In this document: positions 18,053-27,174 of the stretch, one piece after another
How the letters are laid out: each line of letters opens with the position of its first letter
Numbering within the stretch: position 1 is the stretch's first letter
Assembly: GCF_036231945.1 (NCBI RefSeq)
Contig: NZ_CP109599.1
Location: 8,014,362-8,078,361 of the forward strand
Reading direction: 5' to 3'
Origin: Streptomyces sp. NBC_01429
GTDB taxonomy: Bacteria; Actinomycetota; Actinomycetes; Streptomycetales; Streptomycetaceae
Length of the DNA: 64,000 nucleotides
Notes under the pieces: model-generated
What the model was told of the DNA's origin: nothing
The model's database searches: none
The model's input: only the letters and a program-made list of their open reading frames with translations
Position numbers and translations under genes: made by a program

Positions 18053-18756
18053 TCACGTCCTTTCCGTAGTGGTTTTCCGTACCGCCTCCTTCTGGGGTAC
18101 GGCACGGCCTTGCTCTCGCCTGACCGCACGCGGGCAGGGAGTACACCGGGCTTGCTCAGCTCGATGGACAGGGGCCGCGGCCAGGAGCCGCGCGAGGTGC
18201 GCGGCGTTGACGGCGAGGGCCCGGGTCGTGGCGGCGGTGCCCGACGGCGTCTCCTTGAGATCCTGGTAGTCGGTTCCGTGCTGGGCCTCGCCGACCCAGT
18301 AGGTGATGGCTCCGGGGGCGAGGGTGAAGCCCAGGTCGTTGAGCCCTGGAACAGATCGGCGCTCACTTTGTGGGCTCCGTCCTCATTCCCGACGACAGCG
18401 GTCGCGGCGACCTTTCCGTAGGTCAACTGCCTTCCCTGGTCGTCCGTTTCGGAGATATCGGCGTTCAGGCGTTCCAGTACGCGTTGGCAGACGCTGGAGG
18501 GGTGGCCGAGCCAGATGGGTGTGGAGAGAAGGAGGATGTCAGCCGCCATCACCTTCTCCCGCAGTGCCGGCCAGGCGTCTCCCTCGCCCATGTTCTGCGC
18601 GACCCCCGGCTTGATGTCGTGGTCGGTGACACGGAGGGTTTCCCCCTCCACTCCGATGCTGGACAACTCTGCCATCACCTGTTCGGCGAGGAGGTGACTG
18701 CTGGAGTTCTTGGGCGACGGGCTCAATGTGCAGACGAGCGCGACAGCACGAGTCAT
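18053..18756 (-). pseudogene. Flavodoxin-type NAD(P)H reductase with one-base frameshift
   Basis: ATG 18756 follows AAGGAG. Residues 1-135 read as an NADPH-dependent FMN reductase-like flavodoxin: VALVCTLSPSPKNSSSHLL, then DHDIKPGVAQNMGEGDAWPA and ILLLSTPIWLGHPSSVCQRV. The frame breaks near 18343; the next frame continues LNDLGFTLAPGAITYWVGEA and DYQDLKETPSGTAATTRALA, to a stop at 18053. Loss of a single C (GGGCTC for GGGCCTC) explains it. Without the shift the product would be ~234 residues, longer than the usual ~200. Confidence 0.8.
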
Positions 18757-18815
18757 GAACACTCCTTGGGCACGTGCGTGCGGGGGAGAGGCTGGCCTGG
18801 CGGGTAGCCGACCGG

Positions 18816-20000
18816 TCAGGGAGTCAGGACGGTCTTGATCATGCCGTCCTGTTTGGCCTGGAAGGTCTTATACGCCTGGGGTCCTTCTTCGAGGGGCAGG
18901 GTGTGCGTGGCGAATCCGTCCACTCCAAGGACGTCCTCCTCGTTGAGGAGCGGCAGAATGTCGTCGACCCAGCGCTTGACGTTCGCCTGCCCCATGCGGA
19001 GCTGGATCTGCTTGTCGAACATCGTCAGCATCGGCACCGGATCGATGGCGCCTCCGTAAACGCCGATGAGTGAGACCGTGCCCCCGCGCCGTACCGCCTC
19101 GACGGCGGTGTTGAAGGCCACCATGCTGTCCACGCCGGCGCGGCCCATCATCTTCTCGCCCAGCTTGTCAGGCAGCAGACCCACGAACTGCTGGGCGGCC
19201 TTGGTGAGAGGGGCGCCGTGTGCCTCCATGCCGACGGCCTCGATGACGGCGTCCGAGCCGCGTCCGCCGGTGAGGCGGCGGATCTCGTCCACGACGTTGT
19301 CGCCGTGCTCGTTCAGGTCAATGGTGTGTACGCCTCTGGCGCGCGCCCGGGACAGCCGTTCGGGTACGAGGTCGACGCCGATGACTGTGCCTGCTCCGCG
19401 GTGGAGGGCGATGCGGGCCGCCATGTCACCGATCGGCCCGAGGCCGAGCACGGTGACGCTGCCACCAGGCGGGATATCGGCGTAGGCGACGGACTGCCAC
19501 GCGGTGGGCAGGACGTCGGAGAGATAGAGGAAGCGCTGGTCGGGTGGCCCGTGTTCCACCTTGACCGGCAGTGTGTTGCCGAACGGCACCCGCAGCAACT
19601 CCGCCTGGCCGCCGGGGACCTGGCCGTAGAGCTTGGAGAAGCCGAAGAGCGAGGCGCCCATCCCGCGCTTTTTGACCTGCGTGGTCTCGCACTGCGAATG
19701 CAGCCCTTGTCCACACATCCAGCAGGCGCCGCACGAGACGTTGAACGGGACGACCACACGATCCCCGACCGATACCGCGGTCACCTGCGAACCGACTTCC
19801 TCGACGATGCCCATCGGCTCGTGCCCCAAGATGTCGCCGGGGTCCAGGTAAGGTCCGAGCACCTCGTACAGGTGCAGGTCCGAGCCGCAAATACCGCTTG
19901 AGGTGATGCGCACGACAATGTCGGTCGGATCCACGATCTTCGGGTCGGGGACCGTATCCACCCGTACATCACGCTTTCCGTGCCAGGTCAGAGCTCTCAT
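18816..20000 (-). CDS. Zinc-dependent alcohol dehydrogenase, formaldehyde-dehydrogenase-like
   Basis: 394 residues. Catalytic zinc ligands Cys38 (SGICGSDLH), His60 and Glu61 (GHEPMG) and structural-zinc cysteines 90, 93, 96 and 104 are all present; GLGPIG starts the NAD-binding fold and is followed by VIGVDLVPERL. The long insertion (KLPDK/GEKMMGRAGVD region) is that of glutathione-independent formaldehyde/threonine-type MDRs. AAGGAGG lies upstream of ATG 20000. Last gene of the redox block; substrate not certain. Confidence 0.88.
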   Translation of the reverse strand: MRALTWHGKRDVRVDTVPDPKIVDPTDIVVRITSSGICGSDLHLYEVLGPYLDPGDILGHEPMGIVEEVGSQVTAVSVGDRVVVPFNVSCGACWMCGQGLHSQCETTQVKKRGMGASLFGFSKLYGQVPGGQAELLRVPFGNTLPVKVEHGPPDQRFLYLSDVLPTAWQSVAYADIPPGGSVTVLGLGPIGDMAARIALHRGAGTVIGVDLVPERLSRARARGVHTIDLNEHGDNVVDEIRRLTGGRGSDAVIEAVGMEAHGAPLTKAAQQFVGLLPDKLGEKMMGRAGVDSMVAFNTAVEAVRRGGTVSLIGVYGGAIDPVPMLTMFDKQIQLRMGQANVKRWVDDILPLLNEEDVLGVDGFATHTLPLEEGPQAYKTFQAKQDGMIKTVLTP

Positions 20001-20091
20001 GATCGCCTCCTTGTGTGTCGTCCCTCCACCAGATGTCCAGTCGGCTCCGGCGCCCAGCCTGCTCCCCACCTTGCAACACGTGACCCGCAGG

Positions 20092-20345
20092 CGCAGGACG
20101 GGGCCCTCGCTCGACCACATCGGCGTGTTCCTCGACGACCGGCCGTCGTCGTTCGAACTGTGGCTGGAGCCCAAGCTCGACGGTCTCCAGCCACAGAGAG
20201 CGCCCACGATGTCGGAGGCTGGGCCCGGCTGCTGCACGACGGCGGCCCTCGTTCCCGGGCCCGCCATGCGGCGACGATCCGGAACTGCTATTAACCGGAT
20301 CCGGCCCGTGCTGCTGGAGTGGTCGGATCGCTCTGTTGAGGCTCA
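20092..20345 (+). pseudogene. Tyrosine-recombinase (integrase) N-terminal remnant
   Basis: Three frame pieces line up as the core-binding part of a Streptomyces site-specific integrase: LDHIGVFLDDRPSSFELWLE-PKLDGL, then WARLLHDGGPRSRARHAATIRN, then NRIRPVLLEWSDR. At least two frameshifts separate them and no catalytic domain follows. It is a dead scrap; its family assignment comes from pattern memory and is moderately sure. Confidence 0.5.
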
Positions 20346-20639
20346 TCGCCTCGCTTCCAGGCCCTGCCCCTCCCACACAGCGGAGCTCCCGATGCCTCCA
20401 CGGCGAACAACGTGGCGACGCGGCCCAGGAAAAAGGGCGGGGTGTTCTGGGGTATCTGGCTGCCGCAGGTGCGTTCCCCCCCGTTGCGATCGTCTGACAG
20501 CCGTCAGACCTCGGCGCGCGGTCGGCGTTGGCAGCACCAGGTCGCCGGTGCATCACTCATCCTGGTGAACTTGATGACGGAGAGCGGGAACCCCGCAGCG
20601 CCGACACGCGGCCCAGCGACCCGCCGTAACGGTCCCGGG

Positions 20640-20760
20640 TAGCTGGGTAGCCCTCCTGCAAGGCAGGACTTCCCTGGGGCAACCCCGCCGACGCTATGGG
20701 CAGAGAGCCAGCAGGCGCGAAACCCGGCGGGATTGTAGATCAACTGGCTGCCACCGTAAC
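20640..20760. other. Hairpin-rich non-coding stretch, possible structured RNA
   Basis: CCTGC-AAG-GCAGG, GGGG-CAA-CCCC and a larger CCCGCCG ... CGGCGGG pairing follow one another with no coding frame, just before the RhoGDI-like gene. It may be a leftover of an IS200/IS605 end (guide-RNA-like) or an untranslated leader; I cannot assign it. Confidence 0.25.
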
Positions 20761-20862
20761 AGGAGTGCGGCACGCCTGCTTCGTGCTGATGAGCGTTGTG
20801 TTGTCCTGCTGGCCCGGGGTCAGCCGATCCCGATCCTGTCCGTGGACACACAAGGGGACGCA

Positions 20863-21417
20863 ATGCCCGACGACGACGCGCCGGAGTACAAGGTGGGCAA
20901 GAAGGTCAGCCTGAACGCCCTGCAGCAAGGCGACGACAACGACCCACAGCTGCAAAAGTACAAGGAGAGCCTGGACATCGGGGAGGGGACTGCCGGCACC
21001 GTCACCCTGCGCACGCTGACCTTGGAAGTCGAGGACCGCCCCTCCACCACATGGCGGCTGGACGACGCCCAGGAGCTGGCCGACCTCAAGGCGAAGCCGT
21101 TCGTTCTCGCCGAAGGCGGGCCCTACAGGCTGGCCGTCGCCTTCACGGTCGACGACGGGATCGCGAGCGGCGTCAAGTACCTCTCCGTGGTGTACCGCAA
21201 GGGCATCCGGGTCGCCAAGGACAACCAGATGCTGGGTTCGTTCGGCAAGCAGGACAAGGAACACACGGTGCGCTTCCCCCGCCACGGCTGGCAGGAGGCC
21301 CCGAGCGGCATTCTGAGCCGCGGCAGCTACACCGCCAAGGCATCCTTCGTGAACGACGACGAGAAGGAAGTCGCACAGTTCGAATACGCCTTCGACATCA
21401 AGACGAACTGGAGCTGA
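20863..21417 (+). CDS. Rho GDP-dissociation-inhibitor homologue
   Basis: 184 residues, close to the ~200 of eukaryotic RhoGDI. The match runs end to end. An N-terminal arm has YKVGKKVSLNALQ and DPQLQKYKESL, like the Rho/Rac switch-binding arm. The immunoglobulin-like sandwich has KPFVLAEGGPYRLAVAFTV, SGVKYLSVVYRKGIRVAKD, MLGSF and EAPSGILSRGSYTAKASF, and ends FDIKTNW. In eukaryotes the protein extracts prenylated Rho GTPases from membranes; what a bacterial copy binds is unknown. ATG 20863 follows AAGGGG. No GTPase or prenyltransferase gene is adjacent. Confidence 0.85.
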   Translation: MPDDDAPEYKVGKKVSLNALQQGDDNDPQLQKYKESLDIGEGTAGTVTLRTLTLEVEDRPSTTWRLDDAQELADLKAKPFVLAEGGPYRLAVAFTVDDGIASGVKYLSVVYRKGIRVAKDNQMLGSFGKQDKEHTVRFPRHGWQEAPSGILSRGSYTAKASFVNDDEKEVAQFEYAFDIKTNWS

Positions 21418-21781
21418 CCGTCTGACACCGCCGTTTCACCGATCGGAGCAGCGGGCTCCGGCGTATCAGCCACGTGTCCCGGCCACCGGGCAGAGCGCGC
21501 CCCGGCCCACCCACGCCGGGGCCGTTCCCCGGAATACGGACGCGTCAAGGACTGCGAGCCCTACTGGCCGACGTCAGTCACGTCGTCCGGGACATTCCGA
21601 CGACACTGGTGATACGCAGCCGGACCAGTTCGACAGAGACCTGCGGTGCGCCAGCATCCCAACCCTTGTGGCACACGGCCGTCCGGCGCGGCTCCCGCGT
21701 GGTGTGCTGTGCCAACCACATCCTTCAACATGGGCGCAGAGTGGTGCCGCCGGAGCCAACCGCGCCGAGGAGGCGAACAGG

Positions 21782-22315
21782 ATGCGTGACCACGAGGGCG
21801 ACGCGCGCCTTACGAGGCGAGGGCGAACCGGCACACACGATCGCGGGCGGGGTGAGGAGACTCCGGAAGAGCGCGCCGACCGACGTTGGGGCGATCTGCT
21901 CCAAGAGCTGAGGGTCGCCCAGACAGGGGTCCAGATCCTTTTCGGATTCCTGCTCACCGTCGTCTTCCAGCAGCGCTTCACCGACCTCTCGGACACCGAC
22001 CGGCACATCTATACCGTGACCGTGGTCCTGGGTGCTGCCACCGTCGGGGTCCTGGTGGGCCCGGTCGCACTGCATCGCCTTCTCACCGGCCGGCGGCTCA
22101 AGCCGGAGACGGTGCTCCTGGCCTCCCGCCTGACCGTGCTCGGACTCGTGCTCCTGCTGTGCACCATGACGTCATCGCTGCTCCTGGTGCTTAGAGTGGC
22201 GGTCCAGGACGCCTGGGCCGCCGCGCTGGTCGGTGTGGTGGCGGTCTGGTTCCTGCTCTGCTGGTTCGTGGCCCCGCTCTGGGCACGACATCGAGGCAAC
22301 CCCGCCGACGACTGA
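21782..22315 (+). CDS. DUF6328-like membrane protein
   Basis: 177 residues. A charged N-terminus (about 1-45, ending EETPEERADRRWGDLLQELR) leads into VAQTGVQILFGFLLTVVFQQRF, the hallmark of this actinobacterial family. Four hydrophobic helices follow (about 50-70, 82-103, 118-140, 147-166). ATG 21782 is chosen because similarity starts there and GAGG precedes. Function unknown. Confidence 0.7.
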   Translation: MRDHEGDARLTRRGRTGTHDRGRGEETPEERADRRWGDLLQELRVAQTGVQILFGFLLTVVFQQRFTDLSDTDRHIYTVTVVLGAATVGVLVGPVALHRLLTGRRLKPETVLLASRLTVLGLVLLLCTMTSSLLLVLRVAVQDAWAAALVGVVAVWFLLCWFVAPLWARHRGNPADD

Positions 22316-22983
22316 GGGCCGGGCCCGGACGCCTCCGCGAGCAGGAAGCGGGGAGGGGGAGGCGGTGGCATCAAGGAAGTCATGGAGCAGTCCGCTGATC
22401 ATGATCAACGCCTGTGATCACGCCGATGCCGATCCCTTGGTGCCGTCCGACAAGGAGGCGGTGCTTCGCATCGCGTGGCTGATCGACAAGCCCGGCGCCG
22501 GAAGGTGCCCACATCTACGTCAAGACGACTTCGGCGAGTAGCGGTCCCACCACGGCGAGATCGTCGAAACAGCGCTCGCCGGACCCCACGCCGATCTGGT
22601 CGAACCGCTCCGTCCGATCCTGCACCGCTGCCGTACGGTCGGGGCGGCGATCCGGGCCTGGGTGGACCCGGTGGTGGACGTCGCCGCGGTCGTCTTCACC
22701 GTCCGCAGGAACTTCGCCTAACGCCACGTCCCGGCCGAAGCCCGCCGGCACCTTCTGGAGACCCTGCGCGGCCGAGCGGTCGCACACGGTCTGGACGACG
22801 ACATCGCAGGCCGTGCCCTGGCCGACCACGGCCGTCAGACCACCGCCCCCCCAGCCCGGCCGAGCCCGGCCGCCGTGCGCCACGACGACGGAGCGCACGG
22901 CAAGCGAGACGGCCTCGGCGAAGACCCGGCGGGTGCTGCCCAAGCACATTGCCCGCCGGCTCAACACCCTCCTGGAAGCTCTG
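22316..22983. other. Degenerate stretch, broken coding traces
   Basis: Protein-like snippets such as PLVPSDKEAVLRIAWLIDKP (22430-22495) and VGAAIRAWVDPVVDVAAVVF (22648-22710) occur in different frames separated by stops. I cannot name the parent genes. No intact gene. Confidence 0.4.
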
Positions 22984-23210
22984 TGGTCCGCAAGATCGAG
23001 CAAATCCGCGAGGCCCAGGAAGCCGGCCGGCTGGACGCCCACTGGGACCCGGTCGACATCTTGGTCCTCGTCCACCAGATCGCCACCGCCTGGGCTGCAC
23101 AGCCTGATCTGCTGCCTCCGTCCGGCGATGACCGCGCTGCATTCCTGGTGGCGCGCCGGGCTGCCATCGTCGCGGCTGTCGAGCGCCTGTTTCCCGCGAC
23201 TGTGAACTGA
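22984..23210 (+). pseudogene. TetR-family C-terminal fragment
   Basis: The frame reads VRKIEQIREAQEAGRLDAHW, DPVDILVLVHQIATAWAAQP and ends FLVARRAAIVAAVERLFPATVN. This is the last half of a TetR ligand domain, with helix 8-9 and the usual arginine/alanine-rich closing helix. The HTH part upstream is missing or shredded. Confidence 0.6.
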
Positions 23211-23300
23211 GAGGTTCCGCGAGTTCTTGAAGCGGCGCCACACGGGATCGAAGCTTGGGCGAGTAATCGAGCTCTGTCGCATCTCGCGTTGTCGCACCGC

Positions 23301-23763
23301 TCACCTGTCGAGAGCCCGCCGGATGAACTCCTCGCGGGTCGCGTTGGAGGCACGCGACACAGCCGCATCACCCACCGACATGTCGGACCCGTGGAAGCCT
23401 CCGCCCCACATGTGGAAATCGACGCTCACGCCCGCCTCGGACAAGCGGCCGGCGTAGATCAGGATCTCGTCGCGGAACCCCTCCGCCGAGCAGGTGTCGA
23501 TGCCGAGCTCGTCCGCGTTCTTCGCCATCCACACCAGCCCCGCGTAGCAGTCCTCGACCGGCGCGGGATCGGGGTGATCCGGCGCCAGCCGGTATTCGAC
23601 CGACACGACGACCGCGCTCCCCTCGATCACGTGGGGGAGGAGATGACTCACGTGGTCCCGGCGTCCCCCCCATGATCATCCCGCCGCCGTGCGCGATCTC
23701 CGGGTCCAGCGGGGGCCGGATGGTCAAGGCGCCAAAGTCGTCTGCTGCTGTCTGGTCTGCCAT
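23301..23763 (-). pseudogene. HSL-type alpha/beta hydrolase with internal deletion
   Basis: Both ends are intact: ATG 23763 after AAGGAG, the oxyanion motif HGGG (IAHGGGMIMGG) and VVVSVEYRLAPDHPDPAPVE at the front, and FRDEILIYAGRLSEAGVSVD plus HMWGGGFHG with the catalytic histidine at the back. A frameshift lies near 23660. About 120 residues, including the GDSAGG nucleophile motif, are missing between GIDT and CSAEGFRDE. The enzyme cannot be active. The family hydrolyses short-chain esters. Confidence 0.8.
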
Positions 23764-23908
23764 CTGTTCTCTCCTTCGGGAACGACGGGGAGTAGGCGAA
23801 CCGCATCCTCGGATGCGGCGCAGGCTCGGGTGAGTGCACGTCACGGGCAACTCGGGCGCGCTGTCTTCACTCCTCCGGCTGTGATGATTCTTCGTGGGTG
23901 TCGGCCGG

Positions 23909-25222
23909 TCAGCCGCGTTGCCGGCGGGCGCGCAGAGCGGTCCAGTGGCGCAGGCGCTCGGTGATCTGGGCTTCGTAGCCGTTGCGGCTGGGCTGGTAGT
24001 ACGTCTCGCGGTCCATGTCGTCGGGGAAGTAGTCGTCACCGGAGAAGCCGTCGGCTGTGTCAGGGTCGTACTGGTAGTCCTTGCCGTAGCCGAGGTTCTT
24101 CATCAGCCGGGTCGGGGCGTTGAGGATGTGGGCGGGTGGCATGAGTGAGCCGGTGTGCCGGGCTGATCGGTGTGCGGCGTTGAAGCCGCGGTAGACGGCG
24201 ATGGACTTGGGGGCGGTGGCGAGGTAGACGACGGCCTGGGCGATCGCCAACTCGCCCTCGGGGGAGCCGAGTCGCTCGTACACGTCCCAGGCGGCGAGGG
24301 CCTGCTGGACGGCGTGCGGGTCGGCCATGCCGATGTCCTCGTTCGCGAAGCGGACCAGGCGGCGGGCCACGAACAGGGGGTCCTCGCCGCCGTCGAGCAT
24401 GCGGGCGAGCCAGTACAGGGCCGCGTCCGGGTCGGAGCCGCGCATCGACTTGTGCAGCGCGGAGATCAGGTTGTAGTGGCCCTCCTGCACCTTGTCGTAC
24501 AGCGGGGCTCGCTGCTGGATGTGATGGGCGAGCCCGGCGGTGTCCAGGGCGATCTCGGTGTCCGGGAGGGCCTGGAGCTGTTCGGCCATGTTGAGGAGGT
24601 AGCGGCCGTCGCCGTCCGCCACGGCGATCAGTGCGCGGCGCGCGTCGTCGTCCAGGGGCAGATGGCGGCCGGTGAGCTGCTCGGCGCGGTCGAGGAGCGT
24701 GGACAGTGCGGCTTCGTCGAGGCGCTTGAGGACCAGGACCTGGGTGCGGGACAGGAGGGCGCCGTTGAGTTCGAAGCTCGGGTTCTCCGTGGTGGCGCCG
24801 ATCAGGGTGACCGTGCCGTCCTCGACGTAGGGCAGGAAGCTGTCCTGCTGGGCGCGGTTGAAGCGGTGGATCTCGTCGACGAACAGCAGGGTGCCCTGGC
24901 CGATGCCGCGTCGGCTCCGCGCGGCGGCGAAGACCTTCCGCAGATCGGCCACGCCGGAGAAGGTGGCCGACACCGGCTCGAAGGCCAGGTTGCCGGCGTC
25001 CGCGAGAAGCCGGGCGATGGTCGTCTTCCCGACTCCGGGCGGACCCCACAGGATGGCCTAGCTGAGGCGCTGCTGGGCGACCATGCGGCCCAGCGGGGCG
25101 TCCCGGGCAAGGAGGTGGTCCTGCCCGACGACATCTTCCAGCCGGGTGGGGCGCAGGCGGTCGGCGAGGGGCCGGGAGGGCTCCTCGTCGAAGAGCGGCA
25201 GGGTCGCTTCGGTCGGTTCCAT
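23909..25222 (-). pseudogene. rarA: RarA/MgsA replication-associated AAA+ ATPase with amber stop
   Basis: Starting at ATG 25222 (GAGAGG upstream): PLADRLRPTRLEDVVGQDHL, then a TAG at 25058-25060, then in frame AILWGPPGVGKTTIARLLAD (Walker A), VDEIHRFNRAQQDSFLP (Walker B), ATTENPSF, and the C-terminal LISALHKSMRGSDPDAALYW. RarA acts at stalled replication forks. Total ~437 codons is normal length. TAG replaces a serine (RLS-stop-AILW), so one base (TCG to TAG) would restore it. Downstream reinitiation would yield a protein lacking Walker A. Confidence 0.88.
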
Positions 25223-25322
25223 CGGCCTCTCGGATCGCAGGCGGACGTGTGCGGACGTGGCCAGCCGTGTACGGGGCACTGACAGGCGTCGGGTCAGCCG
25301 ATCGTGGGGAAGCTCGCGGCGC

Positions 25323-25691
25323 TCATCGGGCACCGGGGCGGTCGCGTCGCGACAGCCGCTCGGCGACCAGGTCGTAGGAATCCTCGACCGCGTCGGTGAC
25401 CAGCCGCTCGGTGATGCCGGGACCAGGACCGAGTGAGATCCAGTGCCGTTTGTCGAGGTAGCGGCCCGGTGTGATCGAGGCGTAACCGCGTACATGCGCG
25501 CGGGCGTGTTCGGGTTCGCAGTTGACCGTGATGATCTGATCGTCCGGGTCGTCGGTGACGATCAGGAACACCTTTCCCGCGACCTTGTACACGTCGAGTC
25601 CGGGGGTGAAGGGGTAGCCGTGGCTGACGTCGGGGAGGGCCAGGGCCGCCCGGCGGGAGGTGTCCTGGAGCCGGTCACCGGCCGTGCTCAC
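25323..25691 (-). CDS. MmcQ/YjbR-family protein
   Basis: 122 residues. The family fold shows as ALALPDVSHGYPF, DVYKVAGKVFLIVTDD, EPEHARAHV, ITPGRYLDKRHWISL, ending VEDSYDLVAERL. Such proteins are small double-wing DNA-binding-like modules of unknown role. Its GTG start (25691) overlaps the TGA of the upstream paralogue (GTGA), so translation is probably coupled. Paralogous to the next gene by tandem duplication. Confidence 0.82.
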   Translation of the reverse strand: MSTAGDRLQDTSRRAALALPDVSHGYPFTPGLDVYKVAGKVFLIVTDDPDDQIITVNCEPEHARAHVRGYASITPGRYLDKRHWISLGPGPGITERLVTDAVEDSYDLVAERLSRRDRPGAR

Positions 25692-26083
25692 CGGGCCGCC
25701 CACGTGCCGCTGCCGTAAGTGTGCGGGTCGACGGGCCGCTCGGCCCTGGGCAGGAGAGCGACCACAAGCCGGTAGGAATCGGTGACGAGCTCCCCCACGA
25801 GCTCCTCGTCGACACCCTCCCCACCCTCCAGTGTGATCCAGTGCTTCTTGTTCATGTGGTAGCCGGGGGTGATGTGGCTGTACTGCTCCCGCAGGGCGTG
25901 GGCCTCGCCGGGGTCCGCCTTGAGGATCACGACGGGACGCCCGGGAACCTCGGTCATCAGCATGAACACCTTGCCGCGTACCTTGAAGACCTCCCAGTCG
26001 TCGCCGAAGGGATGCTCAAGCTGGGCTCCGGGAAGCTCCTCGGCGCAGGCGGCGGCGGTCTTGTGCAGGGTCGTTCCGTTCAT
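25688..26083 (-). CDS. MmcQ/YjbR-family protein
   Basis: 131 residues with the same layout as its downstream neighbour: LHKTAAACAEELPGAQLEHPF, VFKVRGKVFMLMTEV, ADPGEAHALREQ, ITPGYHMNKKHWITL, DSYRLVVALLP. GAAGGG precedes ATG 26083. First gene of a two-gene unit, divergent from an AraC regulator over ~127 bp, which may control it. Role unknown. Confidence 0.82.
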   Translation of the reverse strand: MNGTTLHKTAAACAEELPGAQLEHPFGDDWEVFKVRGKVFMLMTEVPGRPVVILKADPGEAHALREQYSHITPGYHMNKKHWITLEGGEGVDEELVGELVTDSYRLVVALLPRAERPVDPHTYGSGTWAAR

Positions 26084-26210
26084 GAATGTTCCCTTCCTCA
26101 GGTGAGCGCGGGCTGGGCATCCCATGACGCGAGTGGCGCGCCGCACGGTCGTGGCGGCACCTCCCACTCTCTCCCCGAGACCGACATAAGGCGCGGTAAA
26201 CTGCGGACAT

Positions 26211-27146
26211 ATGATGGTCGAAAAGCGACACCCCAGGCCGAGCAGGCAGGCCGGTCCCGCCGCGGTTCCGCTGTACGGTTTCCAGCCCCCGGTCGGCACT
26301 CCGTACGGCCTTGAGGTGAACACCATTGAGGACTTCTTCGCCCAGCACGACGACTGGCCGTGGAACCCGCCCCGTCCGGTCCGCGCCACCTTCCACTACC
26401 TCATCGCGATCACCGAGGGCGAGCTGCGGCACGACGTCGACCACGTCACGCGGACCGTCGCCCCCGGCCAGTGGCTGTGGGTGCGTCCCGGACACACACT
26501 GTGCTGGCATCCGCCCGGCTCCGCCCGCGGCCCGTTCGTCCTGTTCGAACCGGATGTACTGCGGCCCGACATCGCCCGTCTCCTGGCCCCGCTCACCGCG
26601 CACAACGCCCCTGCCGTGCTCAGCCCGCAACCTGACGACGCCGCCTGGCTCCAGCAGACGACACTCCAGCTCCTGGACGAACACCGCGCACTCGGGTACC
26701 GCCCCCTCGACATCCACCACGCCCTGCGCCGCAGCCTGCTCGAATCGCTGCTGCTGCGCCTGACCAACGTCCCGGGCATCACCCCCACCGGCACGGCCAC
26801 GGCCGACACGGGCCGCACCGACAGGTACGGACGCTTCCTGGACGCCCTGGAACTGCACTTCCGGGAGCTGCACCAAGCCGCGGACTACGCCGAGTTGCTC
26901 GGCTGTTCGGTCCGCACCCTGAGTCGTGCCGCCCGGGACGCCACCGGCAAGGGGGTACGTGAACTCATCGACGAACGCCGCCTCCTGGAAGCCCGGCGCC
27001 TGCTGGGAGGTGCCCGATGGGACGCCCGGACGGTGGCCGTCCACCTCGGCTTCACCGACCCCGCGAACTTCGGCCGCTTCTTCCGCGATCGCACCGGCCT
27101 CACCCCGGCCGCCTTCGCTGCCCGCGAGGCGAGGACCGGCGCGTGA
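26211..27146 (+). CDS. AraC-family transcriptional regulator
   Basis: 311 residues. The N-terminal cupin sensor domain (about 50-190) contains FHYLIAITEGELRHDVDHV and GQWLWVRPGHTLCW. The C-terminal double HTH (about 215-305) contains YAELLGCSVRTLSRAARDAT, GKGVRELIDERRLLEARRLL and DPANFGRFFRDRTGLTPAAF, the AraC/XylS signature. ATG 26211 or 26214 starts it. It is divergent from the MmcQ pair. Confidence 0.88.
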   Translation: MMVEKRHPRPSRQAGPAAVPLYGFQPPVGTPYGLEVNTIEDFFAQHDDWPWNPPRPVRATFHYLIAITEGELRHDVDHVTRTVAPGQWLWVRPGHTLCWHPPGSARGPFVLFEPDVLRPDIARLLAPLTAHNAPAVLSPQPDDAAWLQQTTLQLLDEHRALGYRPLDIHHALRRSLLESLLLRLTNVPGITPTGTATADTGRTDRYGRFLDALELHFRELHQAADYAELLGCSVRTLSRAARDATGKGVRELIDERRLLEARRLLGGARWDARTVAVHLGFTDPANFGRFFRDRTGLTPAAFAAREARTGA

Positions 27147-27174
27147 CGCAAACCCGGCACAGGCGCCTTGCCCG

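Noticed and set aside
15883..18053. The flavodoxin frame remains open to 15883
   Set aside because: After base ~18343 the text is antisense shadow of the aldehyde dehydrogenase; similarity moves to another frame that stops at 18053.
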